Source: Flavobacterium sp. UBA5153
GTDB taxonomy: Bacteria; Bacteroidota; Bacteroidia; Flavobacteriales; Flavobacteriaceae
Length of the DNA: 64,000 nt
Direction: 5' to 3'
Assembly: GCA_002413745.1 (NCBI GenBank)
Contig: DHXP01000012.1
Coordinates: forward strand, 1 to 64,000
Of this stretch, positions 34,412 through 44,146 are shown in pieces. The position numbers were made by a program, and so were the translations under genes. Under the pieces are notes generated by a model. The model made no database searches and was not told the DNA's origin. It worked only from the letters and a program-made list of their open reading frames with translations. Within the stretch, counting starts at the first letter, position 1; every line of letters starts with the position of its first letter.

Positions 34412-36415
34412 ATGAACAACAAAATCGTTCGTATTGGTGCGTTATGCGTGCTAATGACTACTTGTGCTTTTGCACAACAAAAAGATTCCTTAATTACAAA
34501 AAATGAGAAGAAATTTGATTTCGTTGATAAAGCGATTGGAATTCCTATCAAAGATCTTGATGAAGTAGTAATTTCTGATTCCAAATTTGCTTTGGCCAAA
34601 GAAAAATCAGGGAAAGTAATTACAAAAATCACTTCCGAAGACTTAAAAAATAATGCGGGACAAAGCATTGCAACCATTCTTAATTCGGTTGCGGGGGTAG
34701 AAATTAACGGAAACCAGAGCGCTGCCGGGAAAAATTTGGGCTACTACATTCGTGGCGGAAAAAACAAGCAAGTGCTTATCCTTATTGATGGAATTCCTGT
34801 TACTGACGCCTCGGGAATTAGTTTTGAATATGATTTGCGTTTGCTTCCTGCGGATCAAGTCGAAAGTATTGAGATTATGAAAGGTGCCGCCAGTACTTTA
34901 TATGGTTCCGGTGCTGCAACCGGTGTAATCAATATTACTTTGAAAAAATCGGGTAAAAAAGCCATTCAAGGAAATGCTTACATTAATGCTGGAACCAACA
35001 ATACTGCTTTCACTTCAAAGACAGGTCTTCAGGATTTCAACCAAGGATTTTCGGTAAATGGAAACGTAAAAAAAGTCAACTATTTTGCTTCGTTGAATAG
35101 CACGGAAACGAACGGAATGTCGCAAATTGCACCGCCAAATGCAAACGTTAGTTATGAATCAGACCGTTTTTCAAGGATAAATTATTTGGCAAAATTAGGG
35201 TATAAAGCCACCGATAAATTGGCATTGGACTTCTTTGGAAATTTTGATAAAATCAACAATGATTATGATGCTGGTTTCGACAATACGGGTTCTAATGACA
35301 CCAATTTGAATTATTCGAAATCGGAACAATTTCGATTTGGTTTTACTCCAAAATACAAATACACTAAAGGGGAATTTGTAATGAATTCAAGTTTTAATAA
35401 AATTGTGCGTTCGTATCATGATTTTAACAGCTATTCCAAAACGGTTGGTTTTTCGCAATACGAGTCAAGAAGCGTAAATGTTGATGCCTATAACAAATAT
35501 GAAGTTGCTAAATCATTGTTTTTGGTAACAGGAACACAATACCAGTTTTTTGACATGAACAGCGGAACGCCTTATGGAAATATCGCTAAAGAAAATGCCA
35601 AATTCAATATGATTGATCCCTATATAACAGGAGTTTTTACGTCAGATTTTGGTTTGAATGTCAATGCCGGAGCGCGTTTAAACATTCATAGCGAATACGG
35701 AAATCAACTGGTTTATAACCTGAATCCTTCTTATGATTTCAAATCCATCCCATTAAAGATTTTAGCTTCTTACAGCACTGCTTTTGTGACTCCCAGTTTG
35801 TATCAATTGTATTCTGAATATGGAAACAAGTCTTTAACCCCAGAAAAAAACAGTACCATCGAAGGAGGTTTTGAAACACAACTTTTGGATAAAAAATTCC
35901 GATTGAATGTGGTAGGATTTTACCGTGAGCAAAATAATTTTATTGGGTTTTACTACAATCCAGTAACTTATAAAGGGAATTATACCAACATCGACGGAAC
36001 CAATAAAGCCAAAGGAATTGAAATGGAAATCGCTTTTGCTTTAAGCGAAAAAATCAAATGGAATTCCAATTATACATATACGCAAGTGGATGAAGCCTTG
36101 AACCGGTTGATTCCAAAGCACAAAGTGAATTCGTCTTTGGATTTCCAAATTAATAAAAGAGCTTTTTTTAACGTGAATTATCAATATGTCGATAGCAGAA
36201 AAGACGCTTTTTTTGATGGCAATTCTTATAAAACGCAAAATGTCGTTTTGGGTTCTTACCAATTGGTAAATGCTTCCATTCGATATGAATTGGTAAAAAA
36301 CAGATTGTCCATTTTTGGTGCGGCAACAAATATTTTGAATGCCAATTTCGTTGAAAATGTGGGTTATAGTACGCTTGGAAGAAACTTCAAATTGGGATTG
36401 AATATCAATTTATAA
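34412..36415 (+). CDS. btuB: TonB-dependent receptor, BtuB-like
   Basis: 667 residues: signal peptide MNKIVRIGALCVLMTTCAFA, a plug domain starting near 50 (LDEVVISDSKFALAKEKSGK, with SVAGVEINGNQSAAGKNLGY and VESIEIMKGAASTLYGSGAA) and a 22-strand-type barrel ending in LGRNFKLGLNINL. It takes up cobalamin across the outer membrane using TonB energy. Control by the B12 riboswitch upstream is strong evidence for the substrate. btuF, btuC and btuD are divergently oriented on the other side. Confidence 0.9.
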   Translation: MNNKIVRIGALCVLMTTCAFAQQKDSLITKNEKKFDFVDKAIGIPIKDLDEVVISDSKFALAKEKSGKVITKITSEDLKNNAGQSIATILNSVAGVEINGNQSAAGKNLGYYIRGGKNKQVLILIDGIPVTDASGISFEYDLRLLPADQVESIEIMKGAASTLYGSGAATGVINITLKKSGKKAIQGNAYINAGTNNTAFTSKTGLQDFNQGFSVNGNVKKVNYFASLNSTETNGMSQIAPPNANVSYESDRFSRINYLAKLGYKATDKLALDFFGNFDKINNDYDAGFDNTGSNDTNLNYSKSEQFRFGFTPKYKYTKGEFVMNSSFNKIVRSYHDFNSYSKTVGFSQYESRSVNVDAYNKYEVAKSLFLVTGTQYQFFDMNSGTPYGNIAKENAKFNMIDPYITGVFTSDFGLNVNAGARLNIHSEYGNQLVYNLNPSYDFKSIPLKILASYSTAFVTPSLYQLYSEYGNKSLTPEKNSTIEGGFETQLLDKKFRLNVVGFYREQNNFIGFYYNPVTYKGNYTNIDGTNKAKGIEMEIAFALSEKIKWNSNYTYTQVDEALNRLIPKHKVNSSLDFQINKRAFFNVNYQYVDSRKDAFFDGNSYKTQNVVLGSYQLVNASIRYELVKNRLSIFGAATNILNANFVENVGYSTLGRNFKLGLNINL

Positions 36416-36437
36416 TTAACAAATTTGGGTTAAACAA

Positions 36438-36476
36438 AATGAGGCTTTCAGTGATGAAAGCCTCATTTTTTTTTAC
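36438..36476. terminator. Bidirectional terminator
   Basis: AATGAGGCTTTCA (36438-36450) and TGAAAGCCTCATT (36455-36467) form a perfect 13-bp stem with a GTGA loop, followed by a T run. It lies between the converging btuB and S41 peptidase genes and may serve both. Confidence 0.85.
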
Positions 36477-36481
36477 TTTTT

Positions 36482-37933
36482 CTATTCCAAAGCTTTCAAT
36501 AAACCTTCGGGAGCTTTTTCAAGATACATTTGGTTTTGTATGCCATTTGCTGATTTTGAATCTTTAAAATAGTCAAAATCTATTCCAGGAATTGGTTGTG
36601 CCATTTTTCCTGTTCCAGTAATTTTGGCAATGGCAGTGCTTAGAAATGGTTCCGTTGTGCTACCAAGGACATCTAGATTTCCTAGGTTTTCTTTCATTTG
36701 ATACGTTGGAACCAATCCACTAGAATAATCTCCAAAACCAGCGGAATTAGCGATTTTCAAAACAAGCGGTTGCATCGCATAACGGTGGTTTGGGTTTCGG
36801 TTTGTGGCACTAAAATCAGGAGAATCATATAAAGTCACGGAACCAACATTTTTTCCAACGGTTACATCTCCTATTTGAACAACATCAATATACGGTTTCA
36901 ATCCGTTGATTACCAACTCACTTGCCGAGGCCGTGCTTTTTGAAGTCAGAATGTAAATCTTGGTTAAATTTAAACTGTTGATGGGAGTAGTTCCTATTTT
37001 ATCGGTAAATAAAGTATTTAAAGCAGCGGGATTGTTGGTCTCGAAATAGGACTCGATTTTGGCGTTCCATTGCTGTTTTGCAAATATTTGCGCCGTAAAT
37101 TGACCTGTTATCATACTTGCCAATCGGCTTGCGGTAAGGATGGAACCGCCTCCATTGTATCGCAGATCAAGAACCAAATCGGTAATTCCTTGTGATTTAA
37201 ATGTACCAAAAGCATCGTTTAAATTGGTATCGTATGTGGCATAAAAACCATTGTACATTAAATAGCCAATTTTATGAGAACCAGAATTGATTACCGTATT
37301 TGTCAAAATGGGATTTTCGTCCAATACCGTTTTTGTCAACGCCACTGATTTTCCGTTGGCTGTAATTGCTCCGGCATTATAATCGGCAAGATTCAAGGTG
37401 TAGTCGTTATTCGAACCGAACAACAATCCTTGGTAATTGCTCACGGTAAGTTGGGTTCCGTTTACGCCATAAAAAATGTCGCCACGTTTGATATTTTTTG
37501 TAGCCGCATCTGAACCTGGAACAATATAGCGAACATAACCAAAAATATCTGTCGTGCTTCCGGATTTATAAACCAACCCAAATTCAACTCCATTGTTATT
37601 CGTCGTTCCCTGAAGCTGACCTTCCAACACTAAATAATCGCTCACGATCCAGCTGAATCTATCAATGGTTTTGTCTACTCTCAAGGCATTAAATAAATCT
37701 TCGGGAACAGGATATCCAGATAAAAAAGAGTTTAGATCCGTTTGATTGGCAAATCGGGTATCAGATAAATTAGGCACGTCGGCTTGCCATAGGTAATATA
37801 GGTTTAGGCCTTTCCAAATAAAGTTTTGAACTTCAAGATTAGATGGTGCCGCAACATCGTCATTGTCTTGGCAACTTTGGAAAGTAAAAACAGCTAAAAA
37901 GAATAGAATCGTAATTTTAAATTTTGTTTTCAT
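36482..37933 (-). CDS. S41-family (C-terminal processing-like) peptidase lipoprotein
   Basis: 483 residues. Lipoprotein signal MKTKFKITILFFLAVFTFQS with Cys at 21. A helical N-terminal domain (30-110), a PDZ-like domain (about 115-190, KRGDIFYGVNGTQLTVSNYQ) and the S41 core: LVLDLRYNGGGSILTASRLA and the nucleophile region ILTSKSTASASELVINGLKP. The family cleaves proteins at the cell surface; this non-essential lipoprotein type is common in Flavobacteriia. Single gene, terminated by the hairpin at 36438. Confidence 0.88.
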   Translation of the reverse strand: MKTKFKITILFFLAVFTFQSCQDNDDVAAPSNLEVQNFIWKGLNLYYLWQADVPNLSDTRFANQTDLNSFLSGYPVPEDLFNALRVDKTIDRFSWIVSDYLVLEGQLQGTTNNNGVEFGLVYKSGSTTDIFGYVRYIVPGSDAATKNIKRGDIFYGVNGTQLTVSNYQGLLFGSNNDYTLNLADYNAGAITANGKSVALTKTVLDENPILTNTVINSGSHKIGYLMYNGFYATYDTNLNDAFGTFKSQGITDLVLDLRYNGGGSILTASRLASMITGQFTAQIFAKQQWNAKIESYFETNNPAALNTLFTDKIGTTPINSLNLTKIYILTSKSTASASELVINGLKPYIDVVQIGDVTVGKNVGSVTLYDSPDFSATNRNPNHRYAMQPLVLKIANSAGFGDYSSGLVPTYQMKENLGNLDVLGSTTEPFLSTAIAKITGTGKMAQPIPGIDFDYFKDSKSANGIQNQMYLEKAPEGLLKALE

Positions 37934-38052
37934 ATTTGGGGATTGATTTAAGGCTAACGCAAAAATACCAACTTTAGTTTTATTTTATAAACTTTGCAAC
38001 AAAAATAAGTTAGTTTCGTCTTGAATGTATAATCGGATTAATAAATGCTTTT

Positions 38053-38562
38053 ATGAACCGATACGAGTTTGTGAATTTAATTGCTCCTTTCAAGGATAAA
38101 GTCTTTCGACTGGCAAAGCGATTGCTCATAAGCACGGAGGAAGCTGAAGATGCTACCCAGGAAGTTTTGGTGAAATTATGGAGTAGAAACTCGAGTTTGG
38201 ATAATTACAATAATGTTGAAGCTTTTGCGATGACCATGACCAAGAATTATTGTTTGGATCAATTGAAGTCCAAAAGAACAGGAAATCTTCAAATTGTTCA
38301 CGATAATTTTATTGGTAAAGAACCAAGTTTGGACAAAAAAATTGAAGATATTGACAATTTGAATTGGGTTGAAAAAATAATTGACCAATTGCCGGAACAA
38401 CAGCGGTTAATTATTCAATTGAGAGATATCGAACAATATGAATTTGCAGAAATTGCGAAAATAATGGAGATGAACGAAACCGCCATTCGTGTGGCACTTT
38501 CGAGAGCAAGGAAAACGGTTAGGGAATTTATGATAAAAACACACAGCCATGGAATTAGATAA
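38053..38562 (+). CDS. ECF-type RNA polymerase sigma factor
   Basis: 169 residues. Region 2 (about 10-75: DKVFRLAKRLLISTEEAEDA, TQEVLVKLW) and region 4 (about 115-160: LPEQQRLIIQLRDIEQYEFA, EIAKIMEMNETAIRVALSRA) are both present. It begins an operon: the next gene overlaps by 14 bp and codes for a single-pass membrane protein likely to hold this sigma factor. The signal and regulon are unknown. Confidence 0.88.
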   Translation: MNRYEFVNLIAPFKDKVFRLAKRLLISTEEAEDATQEVLVKLWSRNSSLDNYNNVEAFAMTMTKNYCLDQLKSKRTGNLQIVHDNFIGKEPSLDKKIEDIDNLNWVEKIIDQLPEQQRLIIQLRDIEQYEFAEIAKIMEMNETAIRVALSRARKTVREFMIKTHSHGIR

Positions 38563-38998
38563 AATAGAAACACTAATAGAAAAATACTTTCGAGGAGAAA
38601 CCAGTATTTTCGAAGAAAATGAGTTGCGAAATTACTTTTCTTCATCGAATGTTTTACCTCATTTGGAACAATACAAACCTATTTTTGCTTACTTTTCGCT
38701 GGTGAAAGAGCAAAAGTTTGGGCAAGAAATTCAACTGCACCCCAAAAAACGAAATGTGACGTGGTTGTCCATTGCGGCTTCGATTGTTGTTTTGTTGGGA
38801 ATTGGAACAGCTATTTATGTTAACTATTATAAAGCAAATCAGCATCAGGATTTAGGAACGTATGACAATCCTGAGATTGCTTTCAGGGAAACGCAAAAAG
38901 CATTATCATTGTTGTCTAACCATATAAACTTTGGCATAGAAAGTGTACAGTATATCCAAGAATATCAGAATTCAAAAGAATTAATTTTTAAACAATAA
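38549..38998 (+). CDS. Single-pass membrane protein, probable anti-sigma partner
   Basis: 149 residues: a cytoplasmic N-terminal part (1-70, IEKYFRGETSIFEENELRNY), one transmembrane helix at about 74-94 (VTWLSIAASIVVLLGIGTAI) and an extracytoplasmic tail. It overlaps the sigma gene by 14 bp and is followed 12 bp later by a DUF4252 gene. There is no zinc-anti-sigma His-x3-Cys motif, so the role is inferred from position and topology. Confidence 0.65.
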   Translation: MELDKIETLIEKYFRGETSIFEENELRNYFSSSNVLPHLEQYKPIFAYFSLVKEQKFGQEIQLHPKKRNVTWLSIAASIVVLLGIGTAIYVNYYKANQHQDLGTYDNPEIAFRETQKALSLLSNHINFGIESVQYIQEYQNSKELIFKQ

Positions 38999-39010
38999 TA
39001 AATAGAACAA

Positions 39011-39541
39011 ATGAAAAAATTTATAATCACATTAGTAGTAGCCTTAATTTCGAATGCATTTTTCGCCCAGACGGCTTTTGACAAATACGACGGGCAGGAT
39101 GGAGTGACTTCGATTATCGTCAATAAAAAAATGTTTGAATTGATGAGTAAGGTGAAAATGGACACTTCGGATAAAGAAACAATGCAATATATAAATTTGA
39201 TAAAGAAATTAGATAATCTAAAAGTTTTTACAACGACAAGTGTCAGAGCCACCGCCGATATGAAAGCCACTGCCGACAAGTATGTTAAATCTGCCGGATT
39301 GGAAGAATTGATGCGTGTCAATGACAATGGAAAAAATGTGCGAATATTGGTTAAATCTGGAGCTGCTGACAGCCAAATCAAGGAACTTTTGATGTTTATC
39401 GAAGGCGGAAGCAAATCAAACGAAACCGTATTGATGTCATTGACTGGCGATTTTGACCTGAATGAAATTTCTATTCTTACAGACAAAATGCGAATTCCGG
39501 GTGGAGATGATTTGAAGAGAGCAACAAAAGGTAAAAAATAA
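39011..39541 (+). CDS. DUF4252 secreted protein
   Basis: 176 residues with signal peptide MKKFIITLVVALISNAFFAQ. The body has the DUF4252 pattern: YDGQDGVTSIIVNKKMFELM, an internal helix pair, IRILVKSGAADSQIKELLMF and the ending VLMSLTGDFDLNEIS. Found in Flavobacteriia after ECF sigma genes; function unknown. It is third in the sigma/anti-sigma operon and likely its output or sensor. Confidence 0.78.
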   Translation: MKKFIITLVVALISNAFFAQTAFDKYDGQDGVTSIIVNKKMFELMSKVKMDTSDKETMQYINLIKKLDNLKVFTTTSVRATADMKATADKYVKSAGLEELMRVNDNGKNVRILVKSGAADSQIKELLMFIEGGSKSNETVLMSLTGDFDLNEISILTDKMRIPGGDDLKRATKGKK

Positions 39542-39653
39542 GGGGGTTCCAATTTTTTAGAATAGCCGTGTTTTTTGGATCGTTTTTGGCAAGTTGTGGT
39601 TTATGACCTTTATTGCAAAAGTATTTTGGGGAAAAACACAAAAAAAAAGGATT

Positions 39654-40301
39654 TCATTGCACCGGATGTTTTGCCGAGTATTTTAAATATTCAATCCAAT
39701 CCTTTTTGGTGTTTAAATTTTTTACAATGGACGAATTGGTTAGTTCAATTATTGCTATTTCTGATGGGTCGACTTTTTTTATCTCAACATCTAACCTTGC
39801 GTTTTTATCGGCTGGATTTAGCAGTGTTAAAGGAGACCAAAACGCAGCGGAAAGCTTTATTGGATGACCGTTTTTACCTTCAAAATTGGGGAGAACAATA
39901 TTGTTTTGGGCGCTGATGATTGTGTTGAGTCCTGTTAAATCAAGTATTGGAATATCAATAGGATTTATTAGAACAGATTGGTTTGACGGTATTTTTTTTA
40001 ATACCGTTTGAAGTGTGGAGAAAGAACCCATTTCTGGGTTTTCATTAATAATAATCCTCACCTTTATCCCTTGATAATTTACAAAATGGGTTTGTGCCTC
40101 CACAAACCAAGGAATAGCGGCTAAATAATGCTGGTAATTAAAGCCCAAACCAATATAAACTTCCGAAAGTTGTGCTGTTGAAATCCGATGTATTTGCTCT
40201 AAAATCCAAAACGTTTGATTGTATTCCAACAGGCCTTTTGTAACGCCCATTCGTTCTGATTTGCCGCCTGCCAGTAATATAAAAACTGTATTATTTTCCA
40301 T
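39654..40301 (-). CDS. MobA/MocA-like nucleotidyltransferase for molybdenum cofactor
   Basis: 215 residues. The nucleotide-binding opening FILLAGGKSERMGVTKGLLE has the G-G-x-S-x-R-M-G-x-x-K signature; INPIDIPILDLTGLNTI holds the metal-binding Asp pair; GKNGHPIKLSAAFW is the H-P-x-x-x substrate loop. In MocA this step adds CMP to the cofactor used by xanthine-dehydrogenase-type enzymes. It overlaps the end of the xdhC gene by 11 bp in a four-gene hydroxylase operon, which supports MocA over MobA. Confidence 0.8.
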   Translation of the reverse strand: MENNTVFILLAGGKSERMGVTKGLLEYNQTFWILEQIHRISTAQLSEVYIGLGFNYQHYLAAIPWFVEAQTHFVNYQGIKVRIIINENPEMGSFSTLQTVLKKIPSNQSVLINPIDIPILDLTGLNTIISAQNNIVLPNFEGKNGHPIKLSAAFWSPLTLLNPADKNARLDVEIKKVDPSEIAIIELTNSSIVKNLNTKKDWIEYLKYSAKHPVQ

Positions 40302-41052
40302 AATACACTTTCAATAATTGGGATGCCACGCTGATGGCAATTTCTTTCGGTGAATTACCGCCCAAATCTAAACCAACAGGACAATGAACAGGGGCAATTC
40401 CAGCCTCAAAATTCAACTCTTTGATGAGTAAATTATTGAATTTGTTTTTCTTGGTTTTACTGCCTATCAATCCAATATATTTTGTTTCGGAATGCAATGC
40501 CAAAGCTGTAATTTCAAAATCCAGTTTATGGTCGTGGGTCATGATGACCACATAGCAATTAGTCCCCCAATTGATCGCTTGTTTGTAGTGATCAAAATCA
40601 ATGGCGCTGTAAGAAACGGCTTTGTCTATTCTAATGTTATCTCGCCAATTTTCTCGTGTGTCCAAAAGCGTGATGTTGAAAGGAGTATCTTTTAAAACGG
40701 CACATAACGCAACTCCAATGTGTCCGGCTCCAAATAAATATAATTCAGGAGATTGATTCATAGGTTCTATCATTAATTCTACTTTTCCGCCACAACATTG
40801 TTCAAATTCAGGTCCTAACGTATAAGAGAACTCTTTTACCTTATTTTCATGAATAGCATGAACTGCCTCATCTATTACTCGGAATTCCAATTTGCCGCCG
40901 CCTATGGTTCCGTAAATTTCTTTTTGATACGTAACAATCATTTTTGAAGCTACTTTGCAAGGTGCTGACCCTAAAATTTTTGTAACCGTAACCAGAGCGA
41001 CAGGTATTTTTTTAATTTTAAATTCTTGCAGTAATTCAATCCAGTTATTCAT
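40291..41052 (-). CDS. xdhC: XdhC-family molybdenum cofactor insertion chaperone
   Basis: 253 residues: N-terminal XdhC/CoxI domain (ALVTVTKILGSAPCKVASKM, GTIGGGKLEFRVIDEAVHAI with the conserved GGGxLE, and EQCCGGKVELMIEP with Cys pair) and a C-terminal Rossmann domain (LYLFGAGHIGVALCAVLKDT). It binds and sulfurates cofactor and delivers it to the hydroxylase encoded upstream at 41100-43744. The gene overlaps the mocA-like gene. Confidence 0.88.
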   Translation of the reverse strand: MNNWIELLQEFKIKKIPVALVTVTKILGSAPCKVASKMIVTYQKEIYGTIGGGKLEFRVIDEAVHAIHENKVKEFSYTLGPEFEQCCGGKVELMIEPMNQSPELYLFGAGHIGVALCAVLKDTPFNITLLDTRENWRDNIRIDKAVSYSAIDFDHYKQAINWGTNCYVVIMTHDHKLDFEITALALHSETKYIGLIGSKTKKNKFNNLLIKELNFEAGIAPVHCPVGLDLGGNSPKEIAISVASQLLKVYYGK

Positions 41053-41099
41053 TTAAAATAATTATTCATTGTAATTGTTTTGCCAATAAAAAAGCACAT

Positions 41100-43283
41100 T
41101 TAAACGATGCCATAATCGCTTAATGGTAGGTTGTAATAGCGTTTGCCGGTAAGTTTAAAAATGGCATTTATAATGGCCGGAGCAATTACAGGTACACCAG
41201 GTTCGCCAACACCGCTTGGATTTTCAGTGCTTTCCACAATTTCCACATGAACGGTTGGAATCTCATTCATCCGAATCATTTTGTAATCGTTAAAGCTATG
41301 TTGCTCAATGGCGCCATTTTTGGCAGTAATTTTTCCATAAAAAGTTAATGACATTCCAAAGATAGCTGCGCCTTCGATTTGCGCTTTTACGGTATCTCTG
41401 TTAATTACGGTGCCGCAATCAATAGCGGTATATATATTATGAACTTTTACTTTGTTATCGACCATTGACACTTCAACAACTGAGGCTACATAAGAATAGA
41501 AACTATATTGAACCGCTAAACCATAAGCGTGGCCTTCGGGTAATTGTTTTCCCCAATTTGCATTTTTTGCGGCAATTTTCAATACATTCTTGAGTCGGGC
41601 AGTATTGTATTTTACTGGATCTTTAGTTTCTTCAATTCTATCGGCACCAATTAAATTCATTCGAAATTCCAATGGATCTTTATTTGCTGCAAAAGCCAAT
41701 TCATCTGCAAATACATTAACCGAAAATCCGTGTGGAATATTAATTACCGACCTTATCCAGCCAATTCTTACATGAGCTGGAGCTCGACCCACTTCGACCT
41801 TAAAATTTTTGATATCAAACGGCAAATTTGAGGCACTCGACATTTCCCACCCGTCAGCATAATCAGTTCCGGGAGAAAATGTAGACAGGATAGAAGGCAT
41901 TGCAAATCGGTGTAACCAGCCGGTAACATTTCCTTGATCATCTAGTGAAGCCTTCATATACTGGGAACTTACGGTATGGTAATAGCCGTGTGCTATATCG
42001 TCTTTACGTGTCCAAACTACTTGAACCGGGGCATTGATTGCTTTTGAGACCATAACCGCTTCTACGATAAAGTCGGGTTTGGATTTTCTACCAAAACCTC
42101 CACCCAAAAAAGTAACGTTTAGGGTAACTTTGTCTTCCGTGGTTCCCAAATAGTCTACAACCTCTTTCCGGGCAGTTTGCGGGTCTTGAGTGGGTGCCCA
42201 AACTTCGCAAGTATCCCCTTGAACCCAAGCCGTGGCATTAGGAACTTCCATAGGAGTGTGTGCTAAATGAGGCAGTTGATACGTACTTTCTATAGTTTTG
42301 GCAGCAACCTTGAAAGCTTCGGTCACATCACCGATTTCTTTTCCAACTTTAGCCGGTTTATGAACATTTTCGGTAATTTGATTCATGTATTTTTCAGAAT
42401 CATACGCTTCGTTTTTACCATAATCCCATTCAATCTTCAACGCTGCCTTTCCTTTAAAAGCGGCCCATGTATTTGTGGCAATAACGGCTACGCCTCCAAG
42501 TGGACCAAATGGTTTTTCAATTCTAGGGATTTCAATGACTGCTTCAACTCCACGAATTTTCATCGCTGCTGTTTTGTCGAAAGATTTAACCGTTCCGAAT
42601 GTGACGGGACAACGGGCAATGGCTACAAATTTCATATTGGGCAAGCGTTTGTCCAATCCGAAAGTGGCACTTCCATTTGCATATTCCTTAACATCAACAC
42701 TTTTTAGATGTTTGCCAATGTATTTAAATTCATTTGGGTTTTTATAGGTAATTTTTGTTGGAACTTCAAGGGTTTTGGCAATTTCAACCAAGTCGCCAAA
42801 TCCTAGTTTTTTACCGCTGGAATGAACGATAAAATGGTTTTGGGCGGTACATTCTCCTTCGGGAACTTGCCAGGTTTTTGCGGCGGCAGTAATTAGCATC
42901 GCTCTTGCCATGGCTCCCATTTTTCGCATAGGTTCATATAAAGTACGGACACTTCTGGAACCGTCCGTATTTTGATCGCCGTATTTGGCATCGCCGACCG
43001 CTTGTTTAACAGAAACTCTGGTCCAATCAGCATCCATTTCGTCTGCGATAATTGAGGTTAATGAGGTTCTGACTCCGTTCCCCATTTCAGACCGGGAAGC
43101 AGTTAAAATTAGGCTTCCGTCAGAATTTAACTGAACAAATAAATTCGGGGTAAATTCAGTGAAATCAACTGATTGTTTTTCGTTGGAAAATAGAGAAGTA
43201 TTGCATGCCAGGATTAATCCGCCTGAGGCTAAACCAACGTTTTTTACAAAACTTCTGCGGCTCATGTTTTGAATATTTCCCAT
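41100..43283 (-). CDS. Molybdopterin-binding subunit of a periplasmic aldehyde/isoquinoline-type hydroxylase
   Basis: 727 residues with a Tat signal (SRRSFVKNVGLASGG). Contains the aldehyde oxidase a/b-hammerhead domain (about 180-290) and Moco domains with LGGGFGRKSKPDFIVEAVMV, GRAPAHVRIGWIRSV and the active-site Glu in GVGEPGVPVIAPAI. The order (single fused large subunit after a small 2Fe-2S subunit) is that of IorB/IsoB enzymes. These oxidise aldehydes or N-heterocycles in the periplasm. Start overlaps the iron-sulfur subunit stop by one base. Substrate unknown. Confidence 0.85.
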   Translation of the reverse strand: MGNIQNMSRRSFVKNVGLASGGLILACNTSLFSNEKQSVDFTEFTPNLFVQLNSDGSLILTASRSEMGNGVRTSLTSIIADEMDADWTRVSVKQAVGDAKYGDQNTDGSRSVRTLYEPMRKMGAMARAMLITAAAKTWQVPEGECTAQNHFIVHSSGKKLGFGDLVEIAKTLEVPTKITYKNPNEFKYIGKHLKSVDVKEYANGSATFGLDKRLPNMKFVAIARCPVTFGTVKSFDKTAAMKIRGVEAVIEIPRIEKPFGPLGGVAVIATNTWAAFKGKAALKIEWDYGKNEAYDSEKYMNQITENVHKPAKVGKEIGDVTEAFKVAAKTIESTYQLPHLAHTPMEVPNATAWVQGDTCEVWAPTQDPQTARKEVVDYLGTTEDKVTLNVTFLGGGFGRKSKPDFIVEAVMVSKAINAPVQVVWTRKDDIAHGYYHTVSSQYMKASLDDQGNVTGWLHRFAMPSILSTFSPGTDYADGWEMSSASNLPFDIKNFKVEVGRAPAHVRIGWIRSVINIPHGFSVNVFADELAFAANKDPLEFRMNLIGADRIEETKDPVKYNTARLKNVLKIAAKNANWGKQLPEGHAYGLAVQYSFYSYVASVVEVSMVDNKVKVHNIYTAIDCGTVINRDTVKAQIEGAAIFGMSLTFYGKITAKNGAIEQHSFNDYKMIRMNEIPTVHVEIVESTENPSGVGEPGVPVIAPAIINAIFKLTGKRYYNLPLSDYGIV

Positions 43284-43744
43284 TATTTGCTTTGTTTTTT
43301 AAGTTCAACGGTATGGTGAATGGCTTTTTTTATGCGTTGATACGTTCCACAACGGCAAAGATTGCCGCTCATGGCTTCTTCAATGTCGGTATCTGTTGGG
43401 TTATCATTGGCATTGAGTAAGGAAGCTGCCGTTATTAATTGACCAGGTTGGCAATAGCCACATTGCGGCACATTCAAATCAGACCATGATTTTTGCAACA
43501 ATTGCAAGTTTTCTGAGATTCCTTCAATGGTTACAATATTTTTTCCCACGGCTTCGGAAACAGGGGTCATACACGAAAAAACATCTGAATTGTCAATCAA
43601 TACTTTGCACGAACCACAGGAACCGATGCCGCATCCGAATTTAGTGCCGGTAAGTCCAATAATATCTCTAATAGCCCAAAGTAAGGGCATTTCCGGATCT
43701 ACATCTATCTTGTATTTTTTTTCATTAATTAGAAGAGTAATCAT
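43283..43744 (-). CDS. (2Fe-2S) subunit of the molybdenum hydroxylase
   Basis: 153 residues with two 2Fe-2S clusters: plant-type CGIGSCGSCKVLIDN plus Cys at about 60, and the C-terminal CGYCQPGQ and LCRCGTYQRIKKAI. Opens with the beta-grasp MITLLINEKKYKIDVDPEMP. It transfers electrons from the molybdenum centre of the partner subunit to an acceptor, probably a cytochrome. First gene of the hydroxylase/xdhC/mocA operon. Confidence 0.9.
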   Translation of the reverse strand: MITLLINEKKYKIDVDPEMPLLWAIRDIIGLTGTKFGCGIGSCGSCKVLIDNSDVFSCMTPVSEAVGKNIVTIEGISENLQLLQKSWSDLNVPQCGYCQPGQLITAASLLNANDNPTDTDIEEAMSGNLCRCGTYQRIKKAIHHTVELKKQSK

Positions 43745-44146
43745 ACTGTTTTCAATTAGGTGTTAAAGAGCCCACAAGTTAAGATTTTTTTTCAATTTCG
43801 GTATCATTTTTTATTCGTTCTGAAACTTTGAAAATTAGGTCTAAATTATGGTTGATATTCCTGACAATTTTCATGAAATGGAATGGTGCATTCTTTATAT
43901 TTAGGGAGCGTTAAGGGGAATTTTCAAAAAAAGACTGCCATTACCGGAAACCTAAATTTAATTGATTATTAACAGGTTACATTTGGCAGATATTAATTTA
44001 ATATGGCTGTCCGCTAAGCGGACTAAGTCTATTTTATTGGCCACTGATTACGCAGATTTTGCTTCGCTTGTTTGACCTTTGGTCTCGGGTTGCAAATCCG
44101 CGCTAACGAACCGAGAGACATATCCGCGCCAGCTGGGAGTATACCA
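43745..44146. other. Intergenic region with a pseudo-palindrome and repeat debris
   Basis: No gene is supported. GTCCGCT-A-AGCGGAC at 44009-44023 is a perfect 7-bp palindrome. The stretch 44030-44130 (CACTGATTACGCAGATTT... to ...GCAAATCCGCG) resembles the wide class of flavobacterial repeats related to the one at 10539-10696. It borders the second accessory block. Confidence 0.4.
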